Source of the DNA: Lactobacillus pasteurii DSM 23907 = CRBIP 24.76
Lineage (GTDB): Bacteria > Bacillota > Bacilli > Lactobacillales > Lactobacillaceae
Length of the DNA stretch: 64,000 bases
Direction: 5' to 3'
NCBI RefSeq assembly: GCF_000297025.1
Contig: NZ_CAKD01000024.1
Span: 1-64,000 of the forward strand
Each line of letters starts with the position of its first letter. Position 1 is the first letter of the stretch. Positions 6,069 through 15,090 of the stretch are shown here, piece after piece. The notes beneath the pieces were generated by a model. That model was not told the DNA's origin. It saw nothing but the letters and a program-made list of their open reading frames with translations, and did no database searches. Position numbers and translations under genes: made by a program.

Positions 6069-6140
6069 TCACCCGTACGAGAATCGAACTCGCAATTCCA
6101 CCTTGAGAGGGTAGCGTCTTAACCATTTGACCAACGGGCA
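6069..6140 (-). tRNA. tRNA-Glu (anticodon CUC), unusual acceptor end
   Basis: The 72-nt gene has anticodon stem CTACC/GGTGG with loop CTCTCAA (anticodon CTC), D stem GTC/GAC and T arm GCGAG-TTCGATT-CTCGT. Acceptor positions 3-7 pair normally, but positions 1-72 and 2-71 are U.G and G.U wobbles, where tRNA-Glu normally has two G-C-type pairs. The gene reads GAG codons. It lies 5 nt upstream of tRNA-Gln and behind a strong promoter, so it is probably expressed. Whether it is fully charged is open. Confidence 0.82.
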
Positions 6141-6155
6141 AATTCAACATTAATT

Positions 6156-6184
6156 ATTATGATAGTATTTCATAGCCTTGTCAA
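6156..6184 (-). promoter_or_regulatory. Promoter of the tRNA-Glu/tRNA-Gln operon
   Basis: A perfect -35 TTGACA (6184-6179), a 17-nt spacer and CATAAT (6161-6156) lie 16 bp before the first tRNA. Confidence 0.85.
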
Positions 6185-6227
6185 GTGTTTTCGACTATAA
6201 TGAGTATCATTGAAAGGATTGGAAAAT

Positions 6228-7244
6228 ATGATTGATTATCTTGAGACACAACATCTAATAGACTCTCTGGTTACTGAAAGAGTAGTACCTGGTGTGAACT
6301 ACGCTTTCATTCATGGCGACCAAATTTTCTCTTCAACTGTCGGCTTTGCCAGCATCTATCCTGAAATCACTCAACTAAGTCCTTTTGCACAATATGATTT
6401 AGCCAGCTTGACCAAGGTAATTGCAACTGAAAATGTCTTATTGAAGCTCTATGATCAAGGAAAACTCAATTTCACCGAAAAGCTTTCAGACTTTATTCCT
6501 AGTTTTGCCAATACGCCTATTCGTCTATCCCACCTTCTCACCCACTCCAGTGGTATTCGTGGCTGGATTCCTCACAGAAACGAATTAAATCACGATGAGC
6601 TAATCGATGCAATCGTGCATCTTCCAGTTACTGATGAGTTCGAGCACAAAATGCGCTATGCAGATACGAATTTTATTCTGCTAGGACTAGTTATCAAAAA
6701 AATATTTGGTCAGCCTGTACAAGATGTAGCGATGCGAGAAGTTATCAAGCCAATGAACTTGGCTAATACTACTTTTCATCCCCAACCAGAAAAATGCATT
6801 CCAACTGCCTTATTAAATGATCAAGTCTTACAAGGCCTAGCCCATGATCCAAAGGCCAGACAATTAGGTAGCGACTGCGGTTCAGCTGGTCTGTTTTCAA
6901 CACTTGAAGATCTCATCAAAGTCAGCCGCGGATTTTTAGGCCTAGACAAAGATATTCTCCCCTTTAGCCAAGAAACCGTTAGTCTATTGTTTGATAACAA
7001 GCTAGGCCAAGATCTCAAGCCACGCTCTTGGGGATGGGATTTAAGATTCGATCCTAATCTGCACTATCCAATCATTCTACATACTGGCTTTACTGGAACT
7101 TTAATTATTCTAGACCGACATCGCCAATCTGGTTTAATTTTATTGACTAACCGAGTACATCCTACAGGTATCAATACAATTTTCCTAACAATGCGCGAAA
7201 AAATCATTCAATCATTTCTTAAAGAAAACTCCTATAAATGGTAA
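6228..7244 (+). CDS. Serine hydrolase, beta-lactamase/PBP-like (class C fold)
   Basis: The 338-residue protein belongs to the beta-lactamase/EstB-like serine hydrolases. It carries the SxxK catalytic motif S60-L-T-K63, a Y144-A-D motif in place of YxN, and a late HTG in place of KTG. No signal peptide is visible, so it is probably cytoplasmic. Its substrate (ester, D-amino-acid peptide or similar) cannot be told. I chose the ATG at 6228, nine bases after AAAGGA, rather than an in-frame TTG at 6210 that lies next to that site. It is a single gene, closed by the terminator at 7248-7274. Confidence 0.85.
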   Translation: MIDYLETQHLIDSLVTERVVPGVNYAFIHGDQIFSSTVGFASIYPEITQLSPFAQYDLASLTKVIATENVLLKLYDQGKLNFTEKLSDFIPSFANTPIRLSHLLTHSSGIRGWIPHRNELNHDELIDAIVHLPVTDEFEHKMRYADTNFILLGLVIKKIFGQPVQDVAMREVIKPMNLANTTFHPQPEKCIPTALLNDQVLQGLAHDPKARQLGSDCGSAGLFSTLEDLIKVSRGFLGLDKDILPFSQETVSLLFDNKLGQDLKPRSWGWDLRFDPNLHYPIILHTGFTGTLIILDRHRQSGLILLTNRVHPTGINTIFLTMREKIIQSFLKENSYKW

Positions 7245-7247
7245 AAA

Positions 7248-7274
7248 GACGATTGGTGTTCAATCGTCTTTTTT
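7248..7274 (+). terminator. Rho-independent terminator of the serine hydrolase gene
   Basis: GACGATTG, loop GTGTT and CAATCGTC are followed by TTTTTT, four bases after the stop codon. Confidence 0.9.
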
Positions 7275-7311
7275 CTCACATTCATTCATCCAATGACTAT
7301 TATAATCTACC

Positions 7312-7506
7312 TTACATCCGATTTTCCATAGATTTTTTTGATCCTGATGAAATTAAGCTTACTACCAAGTCAATAACAGATTGCAAGAACATGCCACCTG
7401 CCATCCAGTACATCGCTAACATCATCTGTCCAGTAAAAGTATAGTAGGCAGTAAAGCTATAAATTACTACCCACAAGAACTTCAAGAACAAATTATCTAC
7501 CATCAT
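7312..7506 (-). CDS. Small two-helix membrane protein (64 aa)
   Basis: The 64-residue protein has two hydrophobic helices (about residues 6-24 and 28-52) and a short basic C-terminus (SSGSKKSMENRM). I do not recognise a family. It has a GGGGG ribosome binding site 11 bases before tandem ATG codons. Its promoter has TATAAT at 7544-7539 and a cre box over the -35, which argues for a real gene under carbon catabolite control. A plus-strand reading frame over the same DNA lacks such signals. Confidence 0.65.
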   Translation of the reverse strand: MMVDNLFLKFLWVVIYSFTAYYTFTGQMMLAMYWMAGGMFLQSVIDLVVSLISSGSKKSMENRM

Positions 7507-7538
7507 AATAAAATACCCCCGCTTCTTTATCTAAAGCT

Positions 7539-7575
7539 ATTATAACGCTTTTTATTAATCGTGAAAGCGTTTTCC
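7539..7575 (-). promoter_or_regulatory. Promoter with overlapping cre box
   Basis: On the minus strand TTTCAC (7566-7561), 16 nt and TATAAT (7544-7539) form the promoter. TGAAAGCGTTTTCC at 7562-7575 matches the CcpA cre consensus at all but its last position and covers the -35. A TTGACA-CGA-TGTCAA palindrome lies just beyond it (7588-7602). Confidence 0.6.
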
Positions 7576-7671
7576 TGAAGTTATTTATTGACACGATGTC
7601 AAGAATTGAATCAAGCTTTATTTATCAGTTTTCGTTATTTTTATAAATAAGCAAAAAATTTTTCCAAACTA

Positions 7672-9066
7672 CTATTTAGTATGATTTTTTTCTTTCTTGT
7701 AATTAAACAATTTGAAGTAGCAGAAAATTATGATCACAACCAAAATAGCTGTCATTATGAAAGCCATTTGACTTCCCTTAGCCGTTGCAAGTTGGTAATT
7801 ATTAGCACCTGCTTGATGGATACTGATAATCGCTGCCAAAATTGCAGTACCTAATGATCCTGCTAATTGCTGGGCTGTTTGGCCAACAGCAGTTGCATCT
7901 GATTTGAGCGAATTGCTTTGTCTTTTCAGCATTTCTGCCATGGTATTGCTGAAAGCCATCTTATGCCCAAATGACACAAAAGTATAATAGATGACAATTA
8001 TCACAACAGTTAATTTTGAACCAAGTACTGAAAAACATGCTGTCCCTATCAGCATCAATGTAGCACCGCCAAACAGTGGCAACTTGCCGCCAAACCTGTC
8101 ATATAACATACCAAAGACTGGATTTAAAAGAGCTGATGCAATGCTTCCAGGCAATAATGCTAGTCCACTAACTAGTGAAGTTTGCTTGTCGACAATTTGA
8201 ATATAGTTAGGCAAAACAAAACTAATCCCGATGTTGATAAACTGCAACAAGAAGTAGGCCATCAGTCCATAGTTAAAAGCTTTATTTGAAAAAACACTCA
8301 AATTAATCAAAGGAGAGTCAATTTTTGCTTCGTATTTGACAAAAGTAATGAAAGAAGCGATGGAAATAATAACAAAAAGCCACAATTGCCAGTCTTCAAA
8401 TCCATTGCTAATTTGATTTGCCGCTAAAGTTAAGGTAATGAATGCTAGACTCAAAACAACAAATCCGAGCCAATCGAATCTTACTTTTTCTGCTGGTCGG
8501 TAATTTTCCAGAACTAACAGGCCGCAGACCAAAACAATTATTGCAAAAAGCGATGCAATCAGAAAAATAGATCTCCAGTTAAGATAATAACTAACAAAAC
8601 CACCAAAGGTTGGTCCTAAAGTTGGCGCTAGTGCAATTACCAAACCTGCAATCCCCATGTAGCTTCCCCACTTATTCTGAGGCATAATCTCTACAATCAA
8701 GTTAAACATCAATGGCGTCGAAATACCTGCACCAGTTGCCGATAGAATTCTACCTAAAAGAACTAGGCTAAAGCTTGGGGCAAATGCACTAATCAACGAT
8801 CCAATCAGAAATCCCAAAGCAGAAATTATGAATAGCTTTCTTGTCTCAATTCTTCGATTCAAAAATGATGACGTAACCATTACTATCGCAATAGTCAATA
8901 AATAGCCAGTGGTCGTCCATTGCACGGTATTTAGATCTATCTTGAATTGTTTCATCAAAGCTGGATAAGTTACATTCAAGCTAGTTTCCGTCAAGATTCC
9001 AACAAATGACATCATCGAAGCAGAAATTATTGCCAGAGTATGTTTTGCATTTTCTTTTTGCATCAA
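7672..9066 (-). CDS. MFS multidrug exporter, DHA2 (EmrB/QacA-like)
   Basis: The 464-residue protein has about 14 hydrophobic helices and belongs to the DHA2 branch of the major facilitator superfamily, proton-driven drug exporters in the cell membrane. Visible family features are the N-terminal ASMMSFVGILTETSLNVTYPAL segment with its acidic residue in helix 1. The helix 2-3 region is ALMKQFKIDLNTVQWTTTGYLL, and motif C-like glycines (GLVIALAPTLGPTFGG) lie in helix 5. The start is supported by GGAGG. No regulator gene is adjacent, and the substrate is unknown. Confidence 0.88.
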   Translation of the reverse strand: MMQKENAKHTLAIISASMMSFVGILTETSLNVTYPALMKQFKIDLNTVQWTTTGYLLTIAIVMVTSSFLNRRIETRKLFIISALGFLIGSLISAFAPSFSLVLLGRILSATGAGISTPLMFNLIVEIMPQNKWGSYMGIAGLVIALAPTLGPTFGGFVSYYLNWRSIFLIASLFAIIVLVCGLLVLENYRPAEKVRFDWLGFVVLSLAFITLTLAANQISNGFEDWQLWLFVIISIASFITFVKYEAKIDSPLINLSVFSNKAFNYGLMAYFLLQFINIGISFVLPNYIQIVDKQTSLVSGLALLPGSIASALLNPVFGMLYDRFGGKLPLFGGATLMLIGTACFSVLGSKLTVVIIVIYYTFVSFGHKMAFSNTMAEMLKRQSNSLKSDATAVGQTAQQLAGSLGTAILAAIISIHQAGANNYQLATAKGSQMAFIMTAILVVIIIFCYFKLFNYKKEKNHTK

Positions 9067-9093
9067 ATTCCTCCATTTATTTTGAAATAAAAA

Positions 9094-9123
9094 AGTAGAA
9101 GCGGTAAAAATGCCGTTTCTACT
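9094..9123 (-). terminator. Terminator of pgi
   Basis: An 11-bp stem AGTAGAAACGG / CCGCTTCTACT (minus strand, one wobble) with an 8-nt loop is followed by TTTTTTATTTC. It lies about 70 bp after the pgi stop and also insulates the exporter gene. Confidence 0.8.
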
Positions 9124-9195
9124 CTTTCTTTAGTTATTGCTAACTATATTAGGATGTATAAGAGTCATTCCTTATACTGAGTATGATTTGTTTTA

Positions 9196-10533
9196 TTATA
9201 AACGACTTACTAAGTCATCGTGTAAGTCTTCGTAACCTGGCTTGTTCAAAAGACCAAACATGTTACGCTTGTATGCTTCAACACCTGGTTGGTTGAATGG
9301 GTTAATACCGTTAAGGTAGCCTGAAATAGCAATTGCTAATTCGAAGAAGTAAATCATGTAACCCAAAGTGTGTTCAGTTTGATCTGGAATGTTAACAGTC
9401 ATAACTGGTACGCCACCATCAGTGTGGGCCAAAACTACACCTTCGTATGCACGGTCGTTTACGTAGTTCAAGCTCTTGCCTTCCAAAAAGTTCAATTGAT
9501 CCAAGTTCTTTTCATCACCTGGGATAGTTACATCGTGACGTGGGTTTTCAACGCGGATAACTGTTTCGAACAAGTTACGCAAACCTTCTTGGATGTATTG
9601 ACCCAATGAGTGCAAGTCAGTAGTGAAGTTTGCACTTGATGGGTAGATACCCTTTTGGTCCTTACCTTCTGATTCACCCATCAATTGCTTGCACCATTCG
9701 CTAAACATTCTAAGGCTTGGTTCGTAGTTTTCAACAATTTCAGTAGTGTAACCCTTACGGTATAAGATATTTCTCAAAGCAGCGTATTGGAATGGTGATT
9801 GCTTAGACAAGTCAGTGTCTTGGTAATCTGCGCGAGCGTCAGCAGCACCCTTCATCAAAGCGTCGATATCTGCACCTGAAGCAGCGATTGGCAACAAACC
9901 AACAGCTGAAAGAACGCTGAAACGACCACCAACATCATCAGGAACAACGAATTCTTCGTAACCTTCAGCATCAGCTTCAGTCTTCAAAGCACCCTTTTGA
10001 CGGTCAGTAGTTGCGTAAATTCTCTTAGCAGCTTCTTCCTTACCGTACTTCTTGATCAACTTGTCCTTGAAGATACGGAATGCTACTGATGGTTCAGTAG
10101 TAGTACCTGACTTAGAAATAACGTTGATACTGAAGTCGCGGTCGCCTACCCATTCGATCAAGTCGTACAAGTATGAACCTGAAAGTGAGTTACCACAGAA
10201 AACAACAAATGGCATGTCAGTCTTTTCCTTGCCGTAGAAGTTGCTGTTTAAGAATTCAATAGCTGCTTGTGCACCAAGGTACGAACCACCAATACCAATA
10301 CAAATCAAAACTTCTGAATCGCTTTGAATCTTCTTGGCAGCTGCCTTAATTCTTGCAAATTCTTCTTTGTCGTAATCAACTGGCAAATTCAACCAACCAC
10401 GGAAATCGCTACCTGCACCAGTGCCATCTTGCAATTCGGCGTTAGCAGCGTTAACCATAGCTTGCATTTCGCTTAATTCATTTTCGTGAACAAATGCGTC
10501 TAATTTACTACTATCAAAATTAATTAAACTCAT
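9196..10533 (-). CDS. pgi: Glucose-6-phosphate isomerase
   Basis: The 445-residue enzyme interconverts glucose-6-phosphate and fructose-6-phosphate in glycolysis. Family signatures are visible: [12 protein letters not shown] (phosphate binding), [17 protein letters not shown] with the conserved arginine, the [14 protein letters not shown] segment near residue 85, and a C-terminal [14 protein letters not shown]. The length is that of Gram-positive Pgi (about 445-450). It stands alone. An extended -10 (TGC TAAAAT, 10584-10579) lies upstream and the terminator at 9094-9123 downstream. Codon use is highly biased, as expected for an abundant glycolytic enzyme. Confidence 0.96.
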   Translation of the reverse strand: MSLINFDSSKLDAFVHENELSEMQAMVNAANAELQDGTGAGSDFRGWLNLPVDYDKEEFARIKAAAKKIQSDSEVLICIGIGGSYLGAQAAIEFLNSNFYGKEKTDMPFVVFCGNSLSGSYLYDLIEWVGDRDFSINVISKSGTTTEPSVAFRIFKDKLIKKYGKEEAAKRIYATTDRQKGALKTEADAEGYEEFVVPDDVGGRFSVLSAVGLLPIAASGADIDALMKGAADARADYQDTDLSKQSPFQYAALRNILYRKGYTTEIVENYEPSLRMFSEWCKQLMGESEGKDQKGIYPSSANFTTDLHSLGQYIQEGLRNLFETVIRVENPRHDVTIPGDEKNLDQLNFLEGKSLNYVNDRAYEGVVLAHTDGGVPVMTVNIPDQTEHTLGYMIYFFELAIAISGYLNGINPFNQPGVEAYKRNMFGLLNKPGYEDLHDDLVSRL

Positions 10534-10626
10534 ATATCTGCTTCCTAACTAGATAAAAATTATTAATTTCACAAGACTATTTTAGCAATCTTACCTGATA
10601 AATTCTAGTGCACATAAATAAAAAAA

Positions 10627-10657
10627 CAAAGAAACTGTAATTTGTTTAGCTTCTTTG
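10627..10657 (-). terminator. Terminator overlapping the VanZ-like gene end
   Basis: On the minus strand CAAAGAA pairs with TTCTTTG across a 17-nt loop that contains the stop codon, followed by TTTTTT. The short stem and large loop make it only moderately convincing. Confidence 0.5.
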
Positions 10658-11260
10658 CTTCTTTCTTGTAAAAATCCAAAAAATAAAATATCCCAGCAAC
10701 ATCCCACAGGTATTGAAGAAAACATCATCTATATCTGTGACCCCTGTTAGCAAAACAAATTGAAAGGCTTCAATCGTGATTGAGATTAACATCCCTGCCA
10801 AAACGACTCTCAATAAAGTCTGCTGCTTTGAAAAAACTATCGGCGTCAATATTCCCAGCGGAATAAAGCATAAGATATTGCCAAACAAATTGTAAATAAA
10901 ATCGACGCTGCTTTGAGCATAGATCATTTTCCAAGTTTCCTTGAAGAAAATCAGATTAATATCGCTCAGTGGCCGATCCCAATAAAAAGTTAGCTGCCAA
11001 GGGAAGTATGATTTTCTAAAAGTCGTAAACATAAAGAGAAAGATCAAATAAAATGTCCATAGCCATACGCTGGCTTCGGATTTTACCGTTCTACGATGTC
11101 TAATGCATAACAGCCAAATCAGCCTAATAACTGCAAAAATCAAAAAATAAAATATTGTCTTGTCTAAAGCTAACATCCCCAGCTTGATCAAGGCGAAGTG
11201 GTTAATACTGGTGGCATATTTCCTAGCGAGGATGGTGTAAATTGGACCTAAAAATAGCAT
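10646..11260 (-). CDS. VanZ-family membrane protein
   Basis: The 204-residue protein has five or more hydrophobic helices. Its VanZ-type core includes YNLFGNILCFIPLGILTPIVF, ITIEAFQFVLLTGVTDIDDVFFNTCGMLLGY, with the acidic residues typical of the family. VanZ is linked to low-level teicoplanin resistance, but most homologues have no proven role. An AAAGGAAA site precedes the ATG. It is divergent from the LtaS-type gene. A second, shorter VanZ-like gene lies at 26771. Confidence 0.85.
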   Translation of the reverse strand: MLFLGPIYTILARKYATSINHFALIKLGMLALDKTIFYFLIFAVIRLIWLLCIRHRRTVKSEASVWLWTFYLIFLFMFTTFRKSYFPWQLTFYWDRPLSDINLIFFKETWKMIYAQSSVDFIYNLFGNILCFIPLGILTPIVFSKQQTLLRVVLAGMLISITIEAFQFVLLTGVTDIDDVFFNTCGMLLGYFIFWIFTRKKQRS

Positions 11261-11351
11261 TGAAGCAGTTTCCTTTACTACATGATAATTACTATTATAC
11301 CCATTTTGTATGCTACAAATTTATAAGAAATTGCTAACTCTCCAAATTTAA

Positions 11352-11380
11352 TTGTTTTACTTGATCATAACCTTTAAAAT
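11352..11380 (+). promoter_or_regulatory. Promoter of the LtaS-type gene
   Basis: TTGTTT (11352-11357), a 17-nt spacer and TAAAAT (11375-11380) lie 26 bp before the TTG start codon. Confidence 0.65.
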
Positions 11381-11406
11381 TATCTTATCAAAGGAGAAAA
11401 ACAATC

Positions 11407-13587
11407 TTGAAAAGACAAAAACTAATTGCCTTTATCCAAACTAGACCGGGCTTTTTCACCCTTTTAGTTTTGCTATATTGGCTCAAATATTTGATGGTGG
11501 CTTATTTTGACTTCAATCTTGGACTTAGCGATCCATATCAGCACATCATCATGTGGACCAGTCCATTTGGAGCATCCATCATTTTATTAAGCATTGGCTA
11601 TTATTTCCCTAAGCCTGTGGTTTCTTATATTGTTACCCTTGTGCTAGATTTTGCCAATACTGCCTTGTTATTTGCTAATGTACTCTATTATCGCCAATTT
11701 TCTGATTTTTTGACGATTAAGACTATGACTAATGTAAGCAAGGTAGCGCCAGGCCTTGGAAAAAGTTCCGTTGCCTTGCTTCATCCAACAGATTTATTCA
11801 TTTGGCTGGATCTAATTGTCATAGTAGCTTTACTGCTGGCTAAAAAAATCAAAATCGATCAAAAATCTTACGGAATCTCTAACTCTTTTGCCGTAACTTC
11901 GATTGGGGCATTTTTGCTAGGATTAAATATGTTTTTGACAGAATCATCCCGTCCGCGGCTATTGAGAAATACTTTTGATCGATCTTACGTGGTCAAATAT
12001 CTCGGGCTTAACACCTATACCGTCTACGATGGCATCAAGAGTGCGCAGACAGTTGAAGTTAGTCGCAACGCCAATTCTTCTGACTTAAACAAGATATTGA
12101 CCTACGTCAAAGAAAATCACGCTCCAGCTAATCCTCGCTACTTTGGCATTGAAAAGAACAAAAATGTGATCATTATCCACCTGGAAAGTTTTCAACAATT
12201 CTTGATCAATCTAAAGGTTAACGGCAAAGAAGTTACCCCATTTTTGAATTCAATCTATAAGAACAAACACACTCTAGCCCTTTCTAACTTCTATCATCAA
12301 GTTGGTTTAGGTCGAACTAGTGATGCAGAAAACATGTTAGAAACCAGTACTTATGGTATTTTTGACGGTTCTTTATTCACTTCTTTGGGATCTGAAAATA
12401 CCTTCCAAGCGGCTCCGCAAATTCTAAAACAGGATGGCTACACATCAGCAGTCTTTCACGGCAATGTTGGTACTTTTTGGAATCGAAATGAAGTCTACAA
12501 GAATATGGGCTACAACTATTTCTTTGATAAGAATTACTTCTCTAATCAGAATAAAGATGCAATTGGCTATGGCCTAAAAGATAAGCTGCTATTTTCAGAA
12601 AGTATTAAATATTTGGAGCAAATGCAGCAGCCATTTTATGCAAAATACATCACGGTTACCAACCATATTCCATTTGACATGGATAAAGAAGATCTTGATC
12701 CAAGTTTTAAGACGACCAATACTAGCGATCAGACCATCAATAATTATTTCCAAACCGCCCATTATCTCGATCAAGCTATCAAAGAATTCTTCACTTATCT
12801 AAAGAAATCTGGCCTATATAAAAACAGTATGATAGTGATCTATGGTGACCACTACGGCTTAAGCAATTCCGAATACCAGGCTTTAGCACCCGTTATTGGC
12901 GAACGAGCTGATACTTGGGACAACTACAACAATATCCAAATGCAGCGCGTTCCATTTATGATCCACTCAGCCAATTTAAAGGGTGGCATCAAGCAGGAAG
13001 TTGCTGGCGAAATCGATGTCTTGCCTACCCTTTTGCACCTACTTGGCATTCACAATAAGAACTATGTTCAATTCGGCAATGACTTATTATCGCCAAAATA
13101 TAAAAAATGGGTCGTCTTTAGAAATGGAACTATTGTCAGCCAAAAATACGTAATCGTTGGTAATAAGGGCATTAAAGGAACTGTCTATAACCGTGAAAAT
13201 GGTCGACAAATCGTCAATTATACTCAAGAAGAAAAAGTCGAGATAGCTCAACTAACTAAATTAGCCCAACTATCTTTGAAGTACTCTGATTTGCTCAATA
13301 ATCATAATTTGCTTCGCTTCTACACTCCGGCAGGATTCATCCCTGTTGATCCAACTCAGTATGATTACATGTCAAACTACCAACAAATGGTTGAACTGCG
13401 CAAGCAATTAGGCAAGGCTTCAAGCTCCTTATATAGCCATAATCACAACCGAACTACTACTAATTTGTACAAGACGGATGCACCTGAATTAATTAATCAC
13501 CAAGATGAAATAACTCAGATTCCGTCATCTGTTTTAGAAAATAAATTAAATACCAAGTCATCTACTGATAAAAGCAGTAGTAAGTAA
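11407..13587 (+). CDS. LtaS-type phosphoglycerol transferase (lipoteichoic acid synthase family)
   Basis: The 726-residue protein has five N-terminal membrane helices (residues 10-180) and an extracellular sulfatase-fold domain (about 245-560). Metal and catalytic residues are recognisable: E260 in HLESFQ, nucleophile T304 in GLGRTSD, and D and H in YGDHYGL. Such enzymes transfer glycerol phosphate from phosphatidylglycerol to build lipoteichoic acid or modify glycolipids. The start is TTG with AAGGAG just upstream. The C-terminus is a long low-complexity tail ending in serines and lysines. It is not clustered with other wall genes. Primary LTA synthase versus a paralogue cannot be decided here. 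Confidence 0.9.
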   Translation: MKRQKLIAFIQTRPGFFTLLVLLYWLKYLMVAYFDFNLGLSDPYQHIIMWTSPFGASIILLSIGYYFPKPVVSYIVTLVLDFANTALLFANVLYYRQFSDFLTIKTMTNVSKVAPGLGKSSVALLHPTDLFIWLDLIVIVALLLAKKIKIDQKSYGISNSFAVTSIGAFLLGLNMFLTESSRPRLLRNTFDRSYVVKYLGLNTYTVYDGIKSAQTVEVSRNANSSDLNKILTYVKENHAPANPRYFGIEKNKNVIIIHLESFQQFLINLKVNGKEVTPFLNSIYKNKHTLALSNFYHQVGLGRTSDAENMLETSTYGIFDGSLFTSLGSENTFQAAPQILKQDGYTSAVFHGNVGTFWNRNEVYKNMGYNYFFDKNYFSNQNKDAIGYGLKDKLLFSESIKYLEQMQQPFYAKYITVTNHIPFDMDKEDLDPSFKTTNTSDQTINNYFQTAHYLDQAIKEFFTYLKKSGLYKNSMIVIYGDHYGLSNSEYQALAPVIGERADTWDNYNNIQMQRVPFMIHSANLKGGIKQEVAGEIDVLPTLLHLLGIHNKNYVQFGNDLLSPKYKKWVVFRNGTIVSQKYVIVGNKGIKGTVYNRENGRQIVNYTQEEKVEIAQLTKLAQLSLKYSDLLNNHNLLRFYTPAGFIPVDPTQYDYMSNYQQMVELRKQLGKASSSLYSHNHNRTTTNLYKTDAPELINHQDEITQIPSSVLENKLNTKSSTDKSSSK

Positions 13588-13598
13588 TTAACATAAAA

Positions 13599-13627
13599 AG
13601 GGATCTGGCCCAAATCGGCCAGGTCCT
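13599..13627. terminator. Bidirectional terminator between ltaS-type gene and sensor kinase
   Basis: AGGGATCTGGCC and GGCCAGGTCCT pair around CAAATC, with CTTTTT on the plus side and CCTTTTTATG on the minus side. The genes on either side converge here. Confidence 0.88.
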
Positions 13628-13638
13628 CTTTTTATGTT

Positions 13639-15090
13639 TTATTTAGTCTTTTTTTCGTGTCCTTCATCATAAAGGATAATTGTAAAAGTAGATCCCTTCT
13701 GCGGAATCGAATCAACATAAATTTCGCCGCCATGCTGCGTAACAAGTGAAGATACAATTGCTAACCCTAAACCTGATTCACCTGTACCAGATTTGGTTCT
13801 TGATGGATCGGCCTTGAAGAAGCGTTCAAAAATGTACTTTGACTCTTCCTCAGTCATTCCAATTCCAGTATCCTCAACTTGGAACTTAGCACCGTGAGAT
13901 ACTCGTTTAGCTCGAATGGTAATTTCGCCATCATGGGTGAATTGAATCGCATTTTGGATCAAATTTACCATCATTTGCGTGAAGCGATCTGGATCAGCAT
14001 AAACGAAAATGCTCTTAGGAATCTCTAGCTTCAACTGATCATTGGCCTTGCTGGCATTTTGTTGCATTTGATCTTTAACATTGATCAATAGATCTCTAGC
14101 ATCAAACTTAGTCTTGATCAATTTTACGCTATTGCTACGAATTCGCTCGTAATCCAGATTTTCATTAACTAAGCGAATAAGTCTCTTAGTCTCTTTATTC
14201 ATCAACTCAATCGACTTAGGCTTAGAATCTTCAGGAATTGCATCATATTGCAATCCCTCTAAGATTCCATTAATTGTAGTCAGTGGAGTACGCATTTCAT
14301 GTGCAACGTCAGCCATAAACTTATCGCGGCGTTTTTCCTGCGCCTTGATCTCTTCGCTTGATTGCTTAAGCTTTTGAACCATATAGTTGAAGTTGCTGGC
14401 TAATTGATCAATTTCATCATGATTCTTGTGATCAATCTGAACATCAAAATCGCCTCGAGCAACCTTTTGCGTAGCTCGTGACAATTTTTTGATCTTGGTT
14501 GTTGAGTAATATGCCAAAATCAAACTCAAAATAACCCCAACAATCAAGCTGACTAACAAGGCATTGATCAAGTTCTTCTTGGCCATTTGAATTGGCTTTT
14601 CAACATTTCTAACAGTCGAACCAATCCAAACAACGCCAACTAGCTTTTTGCCATGGAACCAAGGAAAGAGTACACCTGTATAAGCATTTTTGGTTGTACC
14701 AATATAGGAAGTCTCTGTATTGTTGTTCTTAATTCTAATTTCCTTGCCTTTTTTCAGAATTTTGAATACTGATGGTGCGAGTTTAATTTTCTCACCATTG
14801 GTATTGGGATAAATCTGAACTGAGTTTGCATCAAAAATTTGAATATGAACTTCATCGTCTCGCAAAACATATTGCAATTGATTCAAAAATTGATTGTTTA
14901 GCAGTGCTGTCCCATCTTGAGAATTGCTAGCTGCTAGTGACCCTAGCGATTGAGCATAGCCTTCCATTCGATGGAAATTCTGCATGTAAGCTTGATTGCG
15001 GGCATAATCCAGTTCGGCATAGCCGATGATTGATACCGTTGAAACAATAATTAAAAATAGCCCTAAAAGATGTTGATATATTAGTTTCAT
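13639..15090 (-). CDS. Sensor histidine kinase
   Basis: The 483-residue membrane kinase has a helix at residues 5-25 and an extracytoplasmic sensor region to about 170. A second helix follows (172-195), then a HAMP domain, the phosphoacceptor box with H264 (DVAHEMRTPL) and an ATPase domain. That domain shows the N (LIQNAIQF), G1 (DTGIGM) and G2 (GLGLAI) boxes. It is the typical HAMP-HisKA-HATPase type paired with OmpR-like regulators. Its ATG overlaps the stop of the regulator gene (TAATG). The signal sensed is unknown; the SdpI-like gene ahead of the pair may hint at envelope stress. Confidence 0.93.
   Translation of the reverse strand: MKLIYQHLLGLFLIIVSTVSIIGYAELDYARNQAYMQNFHRMEGYAQSLGSLAASNSQDGTALLNNQFLNQLQYVLRDDEVHIQIFDANSVQIYPNTNGEKIKLAPSVFKILKKGKEIRIKNNNTETSYIGTTKNAYTGVLFPWFHGKKLVGVVWIGSTVRNVEKPIQMAKKNLINALLVSLIVGVILSLILAYYSTTKIKKLSRATQKVARGDFDVQIDHKNHDEIDQLASNFNYMVQKLKQSSEEIKAQEKRRDKFMADVAHEMRTPLTTINGILEGLQYDAIPEDSKPKSIELMNKETKRLIRLVNENLDYERIRSNSVKLIKTKFDARDLLINVKDQMQQNASKANDQLKLEIPKSIFVYADPDRFTQMMVNLIQNAIQFTHDGEITIRAKRVSHGAKFQVEDTGIGMTEEESKYIFERFFKADPSRTKSGTGESGLGLAIVSSLVTQHGGEIYVDSIPQKGSTFTIILYDEGHEKKTK

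Noticed and set aside
5846-6150. Reading frames over the tRNA genes
   Set aside because: They overlap two structurally convincing tRNAs and have no ribosome binding sites.
7238-7444. 68-aa plus-strand reading frame after the serine hydrolase
   Set aside because: It starts inside the end of the hydrolase gene and runs through its terminator. The minus-strand small gene has a promoter and ribosome binding site instead.
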